Source: Actinomycetota bacterium (GTDB lineage: Bacteria > Actinomycetota > Humimicrobiia > Humimicrobiales > Humimicrobiaceae). From it: DNA of 5,053 nucleotides. Location: the NCBI GenBank assembly GCA_016870675.1, contig VGAU01000148.1, positions 1-5,053 of the forward strand, read 5' to 3'. A program made the translations under genes and the position numbers. Below are positions 1-5,053 of this stretch, one piece after another. The notes beneath the pieces are model-generated. The model did not search any database. It was not told where the DNA came from and saw only the letters and a program-made list of their open reading frames with translations. Each line of letters starts with the position of its first letter. Positions within the stretch are counted from its first letter, which is position 1.

Positions 1-158
1 TGCCAGCTGAAAGAGCTGTTGAACTGAATTGCCTTGCTTTAAATATTATGAATGATAGGATTAATAGCCTTCCTCATGAAGAAATAATAGAATCATATTT
101 TGATCCTGAAAATCACAGGGGAGATATTGAGCTAATACTGACAAAAACTCTGAAATAA
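1..158 (+). CDS. C-terminal end of an unrecognised protein (partial)
   Basis: An open frame enters from the left edge (first full codon at 3) and ends at TAA 156-158, giving 51 visible residues that start PAERAVELNC and end LILTKTLK. The composition is that of a soluble helical protein, with several charged residues and no membrane segment. The end contains a short FDPENHRG stretch that faintly resembles the C-terminal tail of fumarase/aspartase-superfamily lyases, but this is too weak to assign a family. It lies 43 bases upstream of the oxidoreductase gene on the same strand with no obvious terminator between them, so co-transcription is likely. The coding call rests on the continuous frame, normal codon use for this window and the spacing to the next ribosome binding site. 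The function is unknown. Confidence 0.6.
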   Translation, partial: PAERAVELNCLALNIMNDRINSLPHEEIIESYFDPENHRGDIELILTKTLK

Positions 159-190
159 TATAAGTTTTAGTTATTTTAATAAGCTTGATT

Positions 191-195
191 GGAGG
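191..195 (+). promoter_or_regulatory. Ribosome binding site for the GTG-started oxidoreductase
   Basis: GGAGG lies 6 bases before the GTG at 202-204. It fixes that GTG as the start: the ATG at 206 is in another frame, and the GTG begins the N-terminal strand leading directly into the nucleotide-binding glycine motif. Confidence 0.8.
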
Positions 196-201
196 TAAAC
201 A

Positions 202-1320
202 GTGTATGATAACAAAATAAAGGTTGCAGTAATCGGCCTTGGTTTTGGTGCAGACTTTATTCCAATTTATCAAAATCATCCTGATTGTGAACTGTATGCA
301 ATATGTCGAAGAGATGAGAAAAAATTGAATGAATGTGGTGATAAATATGGTGTTGATCGGAGGTTTACTAATTATAAAGATATCTTAGCAATAGATGAAG
401 TTGATGCTATTCATATTGTAACGCCAGTTCCCAGTCATGCTGAATTAACTATCAATTCACTTAATGCTAGTAAACATGTTGCCTGTACTGTTCCAATGGC
501 TACCACAATTGAAGACTGCATGGAAATAGTCAAAACAAGAAGGCAAGCAGGCAAAGTTTATATGATGATGGAAACCTCTGTTTATACTAAAGAATTTCTT
601 TATGTCAAAAATCTTGTTGATACAGGTAAACTGGGAAAAATTCAATTCGTGCGAGGTTCACACCAGCAGGATATGGAAGAGTGGGGTGGACCCTGGCCTG
701 GCTTTCCTCCCATGCATTATGCTACACATGCTGTTAGTCCTTGTGCAGCTCTTGCTAAAGCTGATATAGAATCCGTATTTTGCTTTGGCTCAGGAAAAAT
801 ACGTGAAGAATATGTTAAAAAGTACAACTCTCCTTTTACAATTGAAACAACTCTTATAAAATTTAAAGATTCTGATTTAGCAGCCGAGGTCACAAGGTCT
901 CTCTATGATACTGTCCGTCAGTATATTGAAAGTTTTGATGTATATGGAGACAGGCTTTCATTTGAGTGGAATAAGTTAAGTAATGAGGACCCTATATTAT
1001 TTACTGGTAAAGAAGATTTTAAAAGGGTAAAGATACCTGATACAGGCAGTATGCTGCCAGAGGAAATTGCTAAATTTACAAGGGCTGAAGAAGTATTAGA
1101 TGAGGAAGAAAAAGAACATCTTTCTTTTGTACAGGGTTCAGGGCACGGTGGCTCTCATCCACACTTGGTCCATGGATTCATAAGAGCAATTGTTGAAAAA
1201 AGGGATTTGGCGATAGATGCTGAAACTGCGGCAAATTGGACATGTACTGGTATATGTGCACACCAGTCAGCTATGCAGGGAGGGAAGAGAATATATTTAC
1301 CAGATTTTTACAATATTTAA
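202..1320 (+). CDS. Gfo/Idh/MocA-family oxidoreductase with a variant T-V-P motif
   Basis: A 372-residue protein, normal length for the family, predicted to be a cytoplasmic NAD(P)-dependent sugar, polyol or sugar-acid dehydrogenase. The N-terminal Rossmann fold begins at once: VAVIGLGFGA with glycines 12, 14 and 16, then VDAIHIVTPVPSH near residues 73-85. The family's usual E-K-P, whose Lys is normally catalytic, is replaced by T96-V97-P98 followed by MA. The C-terminal half has an MMMET segment (121-125), SHQQDMEEW (153-161), a PPMHYATHAVSP segment (169-180) whose His172 and His176 may replace the usual catalytic His region, and a GHGGSHPH motif (314-321). From memory, related proteins with the same TVPMA and GHGGSH segments occur in other bacteria and are annotated only as Gfo/Idh/MocA, so the variant is probably a subfamily trait rather than damage. 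The start is GTG with a good ribosome binding site. The gene follows a partial gene by 43 bases and precedes a hairpin. The family is confident; the substrate is unknown. Confidence 0.92.
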   Translation: MYDNKIKVAVIGLGFGADFIPIYQNHPDCELYAICRRDEKKLNECGDKYGVDRRFTNYKDILAIDEVDAIHIVTPVPSHAELTINSLNASKHVACTVPMATTIEDCMEIVKTRRQAGKVYMMMETSVYTKEFLYVKNLVDTGKLGKIQFVRGSHQQDMEEWGGPWPGFPPMHYATHAVSPCAALAKADIESVFCFGSGKIREEYVKKYNSPFTIETTLIKFKDSDLAAEVTRSLYDTVRQYIESFDVYGDRLSFEWNKLSNEDPILFTGKEDFKRVKIPDTGSMLPEEIAKFTRAEEVLDEEEKEHLSFVQGSGHGGSHPHLVHGFIRAIVEKRDLAIDAETAANWTCTGICAHQSAMQGGKRIYLPDFYNI

Positions 1321-1359
1321 TAAAAAATATAAACTATATTTATAGTAATGACTGCAAAG

Positions 1360-1407
1360 CTATCCCAAATGACTTATAGCACAAGGTGTTTGGGATAGTA
1401 ATGTTTT
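1360..1407 (+). terminator. Hairpin, probable rho-independent terminator after the oxidoreductase gene
   Basis: CTATCCCAAA (1360-1369) and TTTGGGATAG (1389-1398) are perfect 10-bp inverted arms around a 19-base loop. A G-U pair can extend the stem outward (1359/1399), and a short inner stem (1372-1375 with 1384-1387) can form inside the loop. The hairpin lies 40 bases past the oxidoreductase stop and 39 bases before the kinase start. The T-tract is weak: only TTTT at 1404-1407, after TAATG. It would therefore be an imperfect terminator, and an operator-like palindrome or an mRNA processing/stabilising hairpin is also possible. The pairing is seen directly; the role is inferred. Confidence 0.5.
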
Positions 1408-1420
1408 ATAGAGCTAATTT

Positions 1421-1426
1421 AAAGGG
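1421..1426 (+). promoter_or_regulatory. Weak ribosome binding site for the FGGY kinase
   Basis: AAAGGG sits 10 bases before the ATG at 1437, weaker and further away than the sites of the neighbouring genes. No better-placed start exists, because the ATG at 1437 opens directly into the GIDIGTTG phosphate-binding motif. The bases AAGGGTTAAT (1422-1431) recur at 4141-4150 upstream of the other kinase. Confidence 0.5.
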
Positions 1427-1436
1427 TTAATTTAAA

Positions 1437-2954
1437 ATGAGCCTACTTGGAATAGACATAGGAACAACAGGGTGTAAAGCAGCTGTATTTAACAGATACG
1501 GAGAAGTACTATCATCAGAGTACCAGGAGCATCCGTTAATTCATCCAGAAGAAGGCTGGGTGGAAATAGACACCCACCTTATCTGGAGTAATATAAAAAA
1601 TCTTATAAAAAAAGCAAATCAGAAGACAAAAAAGGATAAAGTTAAGGCGTTCAGCATTTCCTGTCAGGGTGAGGCAACAGTTCCAGTAGGAAGAGATGGA
1701 GAGGCTTTATACAATGCAATAGTTACATTTGATAGTAGGACAAAAGAGCAGTATGAATTTTGGAAGAGAACACTTGGGGAGAAAAAGATATTTGAAATTA
1801 CCGGAATGCCTCTTCATCCAATGTATTCCATAAATAAAATAATGTGGATAAAGCAAAACTTAAAGAACATATATAAAAAAACATACAAATTTTTATGTTT
1901 TGAAGATTATATATTTTCAAAGTTTGGTCTTGTCCCAACTATAGATTATTCCCTGGCAGCAAGAACAATGGCATTTGATATAAAATGTAAAAAGTGGTCT
2001 GAGGAGATACTAAAAGATGCGAAGGTAAGTATTGATTTACTTTCAGAAGTTAAACCCTCAGCAGAAATTGTTGGAGAGATAAGTCCTGCTATTTCAGATG
2101 AACTTGGACTGGAAAAAGGTGTACCTGGAGTAACAGGCGGACACGATCAGGCATGTGGAGCATTTGGAGCTGGTATTACTGAAGAAGGTACTGCAATGAA
2201 TGCAACTGGCACTTCAGATGTAATAACCCCAATTTTTAATAAAATTTATCTTACCAGTAGTATGCTAAATAACAACTATCCTTGTTATCCATATGTAATT
2301 AGGGATAAATATATGACCATAACATTTAATCTAACAGGAGGTCTTCTTCTTAGGTGGTATAGGGATAATTTTTGTTATGAAGAAAAAGTAACTGCAGAAA
2401 GAGAAGGCAAAAATGCTTATGATGTAATAACCGGTAGTATGCATCCCAGGCCAGTAAATATCTTTATACTTCCCCACTTTGTAGGAAGCGGGACTCCTTA
2501 TCTTGATTCAAATTCAAAAGGTGCAGTTTTAGGACTTGATCTGGAAACAAATAAGGCAAAAATAGCCAGGGCAATACTGGAAAGCAATACCTATGATTTA
2601 AAGCTGAACTTAGAAAAATTGGAAGAATCAGGAATTTATGTAGGAAAAATAATTGCAATAGGTGGTGGTGCAAAATCAACTAAATGGTTAAAGATTAAAT
2701 CAGATATATTAAATAAGAAGATAGTGACCTTAAAAAACTCAGAGGCTGCAAGTCTTGGAGTAGCACTACTTGCTGGAGTAGCAATTGGAGAATACAAATC
2801 TTACGAAGATGCAGTAGAAAATGCTGTAAAAGAGGAAAGAGTATTTAGTCCAGATAAAGACAGCGATATGCAATATAATAAAAGGTATATGATCTATAAG
2901 GATATATATAGTAAAAATAGAGAGCTACTGCACAGGATTAGTGAATTAAATTAG
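1437..2954 (+). CDS. FGGY-family carbohydrate kinase, xylulokinase-related
   Basis: A 505-residue protein, full length for FGGY kinases (about 500), expected to phosphorylate a sugar or polyol with ATP in the cytoplasm. The N-terminal domain opens with GIDIGTTGCK (residues 5-14), the phosphate-binding loop, and has GW at 40-41. The position matching the xylulokinase Q-M-H substrate motif reads Q77-G78-E79. The interdomain region carries GGHDQACGAFGAG (234-246) with Asp237 as the expected catalytic base, followed by GTSDV. The C-terminal ATP-binding domain contains LPHFVGSGTPY and the second FGGY signature region around GGGAKSTKWLKIKSDIL (409-425). All core motifs are present and the frame is intact. 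It is 50 bases from the isomerase-like gene downstream, so the two are probably co-transcribed. It differs clearly from the xylB remnant at 4170. Xylulose is possible, but the Q-G-E motif argues for another ketose or polyol; the substrate is not assigned. Confidence 0.93.
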   Translation: MSLLGIDIGTTGCKAAVFNRYGEVLSSEYQEHPLIHPEEGWVEIDTHLIWSNIKNLIKKANQKTKKDKVKAFSISCQGEATVPVGRDGEALYNAIVTFDSRTKEQYEFWKRTLGEKKIFEITGMPLHPMYSINKIMWIKQNLKNIYKKTYKFLCFEDYIFSKFGLVPTIDYSLAARTMAFDIKCKKWSEEILKDAKVSIDLLSEVKPSAEIVGEISPAISDELGLEKGVPGVTGGHDQACGAFGAGITEEGTAMNATGTSDVITPIFNKIYLTSSMLNNNYPCYPYVIRDKYMTITFNLTGGLLLRWYRDNFCYEEKVTAEREGKNAYDVITGSMHPRPVNIFILPHFVGSGTPYLDSNSKGAVLGLDLETNKAKIARAILESNTYDLKLNLEKLEESGIYVGKIIAIGGGAKSTKWLKIKSDILNKKIVTLKNSEAASLGVALLAGVAIGEYKSYEDAVENAVKEERVFSPDKDSDMQYNKRYMIYKDIYSKNRELLHRISELN

Positions 2955-2991
2955 TAGAATATTATTTATATCTATATTATTAAAATTATTT

Positions 2992-2997
2992 AAGGAG
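2992..2997 (+). promoter_or_regulatory. Ribosome binding site for the isomerase-like gene
   Basis: AAGGAG lies 7 bases before ATG 3005. It sits in the 50-base AT-rich gap after the kinase stop, where I see no hairpin or convincing promoter. This supports translation from a shared kinase-isomerase mRNA. Confidence 0.75.
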
Positions 2998-3004
2998 TAA
3001 CAAG

Positions 3005-4012
3005 ATGCAAAAATTACCATGGAAAATTTCAGCAGGATTATGGTTTATTGAAAGCAGAGGAGGTGATAGATTTACTTCACAGTTTAAGAAAGAAATACCA
3101 GTAGAGGAAAGAATAAAACTGCTTGGGGACTCTCAGTTAGTTGACGGAATAGAGTTGCATTTGCCATATGAAGTAACTGAAGATACCTTTGATAAAATAA
3201 GGAATATAGCTAAAGACTTTAATTTGAAAATTCTTGTAGTAACACCAGGTCTTTTTAATGAAATGGAGTTCAAGAACGGTGCACTTAGTTCTCCTAACAG
3301 GAAAACAAGAAAAAAAGCACTAAAAAGAATAATAACTGCGATGGAGATGAATGAGGAATTAAAAAAGAATGATGAAGGTGGGCAGTTTGCTATATTCTGG
3401 GCAGCTGCAGACGGGACAACTTATCCCTTTGATTCCAATCATATTGAAAAAAGGAAATTAATCAAGGAAGGACTGTTGGAATGCCTGAGGTCAACTAAAG
3501 GAAATATTGTAATAGAGCATAAACCATCTGACCCGGCTGCAAAGACCTATTTTGGTACAACAGGAGAGGCAATTCTTTTGGTAAGAGATTTAAGAAAAGA
3601 ATTAGGTGACAGTACAAGAGTTGGTATAAATCCAGAAATGGCGCACCTGCTTATGGCTGATGCTTCACTGGGTTATGACATAAGTTACTTACTGGAGGAA
3701 AATATGCTTTTTCATACTCATTGGAATACATGTAGAAGAAGAGGTGCAGACACTGATATGATGGTAGGAACTGATAATTTTTATGAGACTGTGGAAGTAT
3801 TTTACTGGTTGAAAAGATTTAATTATGATAGATGGTGTGGGTTGGATCTCATGCCGAAAAATGAAGATAGTATAGAAGCTTGCAGGGTTTCAATAAATGC
3901 AATGACAATAATGTATAATAAAATGCTTGAGTTGTATGATAAAATAACTGACTTTATAGATTCTGAGAGAGAAGATGTAACGGAGATATTTAAGCTTATA
4001 TTTAAGATTTAG
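3005..4012 (+). CDS. Xylose isomerase-like TIM-barrel sugar isomerase, with an Asp-to-His metal-ligand change
   Basis: A 335-residue cytoplasmic protein of the xylose isomerase-like TIM-barrel superfamily, shorter than class I xylose isomerase (about 387), mainly through lack of the C-terminal extension. Using Streptomyces xylose isomerase as reference, the following can be placed by eye: H52 in GIELHLPYE for catalytic His54; F84 in PGLF for Phe94; W132 in IFWAAADG for Trp137; E171 and K173 in IEHKP for Glu181 and Lys183; E211 and H214 in NPEMAH for Glu217 and His220; D249 and D251 in GADTD for Asp255 and Asp257; D281 in GLDLMP for Asp287. The spacing from E211 to D281 is identical to the reference. 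Two positions differ: H239 in HTHWN stands where metal-1 ligand Asp245 should be, and Y55 where Asp57 pairs with the catalytic His. A metal-dependent aldose-ketose isomerase (or epimerase) is therefore likely, feeding the kinase encoded 50 bases upstream. The substrate is uncertain, so xylA is not assigned. Confidence 0.88.
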   Translation: MQKLPWKISAGLWFIESRGGDRFTSQFKKEIPVEERIKLLGDSQLVDGIELHLPYEVTEDTFDKIRNIAKDFNLKILVVTPGLFNEMEFKNGALSSPNRKTRKKALKRIITAMEMNEELKKNDEGGQFAIFWAAADGTTYPFDSNHIEKRKLIKEGLLECLRSTKGNIVIEHKPSDPAAKTYFGTTGEAILLVRDLRKELGDSTRVGINPEMAHLLMADASLGYDISYLLEENMLFHTHWNTCRRRGADTDMMVGTDNFYETVEVFYWLKRFNYDRWCGLDLMPKNEDSIEACRVSINAMTIMYNKMLELYDKITDFIDSEREDVTEIFKLIFKI

Positions 4013-4155
4013 TAAAATAAAAAAAATTAAAGCATGACAATTGCCGAAATTTATTTTTTGTTTAATAGAGATATATGTATATAGGTATGTGGCTGGTAAT
4101 TTTTAGATTTTATTAAGCTAAATAAATTCAAATCAATTAGAAGGGTTAATAAAGC

Positions 4156-4161
4156 AGGAGG
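4156..4161 (+). promoter_or_regulatory. Ribosome binding site of the broken xylB
   Basis: AGGAGG lies 8 bases before ATG 4170, the strongest such site in the window. The 157-base gap upstream of xylB (4013-4169) is very AT-rich. I see no convincing hairpin there, and only poor promoter-like hexamers. Confidence 0.75.
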
Positions 4162-4169
4162 ATAAAAAT

Positions 4170-4956
4170 ATGGACTATCTACTTGGCCTTGACATAGGGA
4201 CAACTTCAACAAGAGCAATAATAATTGATGAGGATGGAAAGCTGGTAGCATCAAGTATAAAAGACTATCCTCTTATTACCCCAAAACCAGGCTGGGCAGA
4301 ACAAAATCCAGAAGATTGGTGGAATGCAGCTGTCTACACTATAAAGGATGCACTTAAAAGCTCCAATATTTCCCCAAAAGATATTTCTTGTGTAGGTCTC
4401 TCAGGTCAGATGCATGGTAGTGTCTTTTTAGATAAGGAAGGAAAGGTAATAAGACCTGCAATACTATGGTGTGATAAAAGAACAAAGGAGCAGTGTGACG
4501 AGATTTACAAAATATTTGGTTATGATGATTTTATAAAATTGTCATATAACAAAGCTCTTCAAGGATTTACTGCTCCCAAGATACTATGGTTAGGGAAGTA
4601 GAGCCAGAAAATTACAAAAAGGTATCCCAGATACTTCTTCCCAAAGATTATATAAGATACAAATTGTCAGGGAAATATGTAACTGAGGTATCGGATGCAT
4701 CAGGTACAATTCTTATGGATATTACTTCTAGAAATTGGTCAGATGAAATACTGGATGGACTAAAAATTAGTAAAGACTTACTTCCTCAGGTTTATGAATC
4801 TGCAGAGGTAACATCATATGTAAACTATTCTGCCTCATCTCTTACTGGTCTGGCTAAGGGGATACCTATTGTTGGAGGGGCAAGTGATAATGCAGCAGGA
4901 GCAGTAGGTTCAGGTATTGTAAAAGAAAGACTCCTGTCAGATTCTATTGGAACTAG
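4170..4956 (+). pseudogene. xylB: Xylulokinase gene, frameshifted and truncated at its 3' end
   Basis: The intact product would phosphorylate D-xylulose to D-xylulose 5-phosphate, feeding the pentose phosphate pathway. The first frame (4170-4601) encodes GLDIGTTSTR (6-15), GW at 41-42, the typical xylulokinase LSGQMHGS motif (Q80-M81-H82) and WCDKRTKEQ, and ends KILWLGK then TAG at 4599. The protein continues in the next frame from AGG at 4592 (REVEPENYKK, LLPKDYIRYKL, EVSDASGT) to GGASDNAAGAVGSG, whose Asp (about residue 240 of the joined protein) is the catalytic base. One missing base near 4588-4592 explains the break: an extra G after TGG would restore KILWVRE. The second frame matches to SIGT (4943-4954), then turns into RSLS and TAA at 4967-4969. 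Only about 262 of roughly 500 residues remain, and the C-terminal ATP-binding half is absent from the window. The symbol rests on the QMHG motif and strong family likeness. The frameshift could be a sequencing error; the truncation looks like an insertion. Confidence 0.85.
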
Positions 4957-5053
4957 GAGCTTGTCCTAAAATCATCAATTAAATTCAGTAAAAACTGCCA
5001 CTTTCAATAAAATTTCCAAATTCTTTTTAATATTCTTGATATTCTTAGCTATT
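4957..5053. mobile_element. Probable edge of an insertion sequence interrupting xylB
   Basis: Xylulokinase similarity stops abruptly at about 4954-4956, in the bases CTAG (4953-4956). The following sequence, GAGCTTGTCCTAAAATCATC from 4957, resembles the terminal repeat style of several DDE insertion sequences, where TGTCC or TGTCT precedes an A-run. A leftward open frame ends 18 bases inside this boundary, as is common for a transposase gene. From memory IS1182-like elements have similar ends, but the family cannot be settled from 97 bases. The other end, its inverted repeat and any target duplication lie outside the window, so the exact boundary is uncertain by a few bases. Confidence 0.55.
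4975..5053 (-). CDS. C-terminus of a possible transposase (partial)
   Basis: Read leftward, a frame enters from the right edge (first full codon at 5052) and stops at TGA (4977-4975). It gives 25 residues starting IAKNIKNIKK and ending KVAVFTEFN. The Lys/Asn/Ile-rich helical tail resembles the ends of many DDE transposases, where an N-x-K-K segment precedes a short hydrophobic tail. Evidence is mainly positional: it sits just inside the putative element boundary in the broken xylB and is transcribed toward it. No catalytic residue is visible, so this is a low-confidence assignment, and an open frame of this size can occur by chance. Confidence 0.4.
   Translation of the reverse strand, partial: IAKNIKNIKKNLEILLKVAVFTEFN

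Noticed and set aside
61..279. Reverse-strand open frame of 72 codons over the oxidoreductase start
   Set aside because: It overlaps the Rossmann-fold N-terminus and the upstream coding tail, and shows no domain or supporting context.
2464..2679. Reverse-strand open frame of 71 codons
   Set aside because: It lies fully inside the kinase gene, has a low-complexity Leu/His/Phe-rich product and lacks family features; it is a shadow of the real gene.
3005..4012. Calling the isomerase-like gene xylA
   Set aside because: The metal-ligand change (H239), the missing Asp57 equivalent and the short length make D-xylose specificity unsafe to claim.
4034..4068. Promoter-like hexamers upstream of xylB (ATGACA or TTGCCG with TAATAG)
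   Set aside because: ATGACA has no good -10 box at the right distance, and TTGCCG/TAATAG match consensus poorly. In such AT-rich DNA this is expected by chance.
4051..4254. Reverse-strand open frame of 67 codons over the xylB start
   Set aside because: It overlaps the conserved N-terminus of xylB, with a Leu-rich artefact-like product and no recognisable domain.
4586..4601. Programmed ribosomal frameshift in xylB
   Set aside because: No slippery heptamer or stimulatory stem is visible, FGGY kinases are not known to use it, and the gene is also truncated downstream.
4586..4969. The second half of xylB as an independent gene starting at ATG 4586
   Set aside because: It has no ribosome binding site, begins inside the first frame and continues the same xylulokinase domain in order. 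It is better explained as the frameshifted remainder of one gene.

Overview
The window is AT-rich, with frequent AGA/ATA codons and strong AGGAGG-type ribosome binding sites. This suggests a low-GC Firmicute; an anaerobic clostridial or Halanaerobium-like host is a guess only. All complete genes lie on the + strand and belong to a carbohydrate-catabolism neighbourhood.

Layout: (a) 1-158 is the 3' end of an unrecognised gene. (b) 202-1320 is a Gfo/Idh/MocA-family NAD(P)-dependent oxidoreductase with a GTG start, which carries T-V-P where the family's E-K-P motif normally sits. (c) 1360-1398 is a 10-bp perfect hairpin, probably a terminator, separating the oxidoreductase from the next genes. 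(d) 1437-2954 is an intact FGGY sugar kinase related to xylulokinases. (e) 3005-4012 is a divergent relative of class I xylose isomerase: nearly all metal and catalytic residues can be placed, but one metal ligand (Asp245 in Streptomyces numbering) is His. (f) 4170-4956 is a xylulokinase gene (xylB) broken twice, by a -1 frameshift near 4588-4592 and by loss of everything after the IGT motif. (g) From about 4957 to the window end the sequence looks like the edge of an insertion sequence, with the C-terminus of a possible leftward transposase.

Functional reading: the kinase and the isomerase-like protein, 50 bases apart, form a plausible isomerise-then-phosphorylate pair for a pentose or related sugar, with the oxidoreductase acting on a sugar or its oxidised derivative. 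The classical xylulokinase beside them is decayed in this copy. The substrate of the intact pair cannot be read from sequence. The changed isomerase ligand, and the changed substrate-pocket motif of the kinase relative to the neighbouring xylB, suggest it may not be D-xylose.
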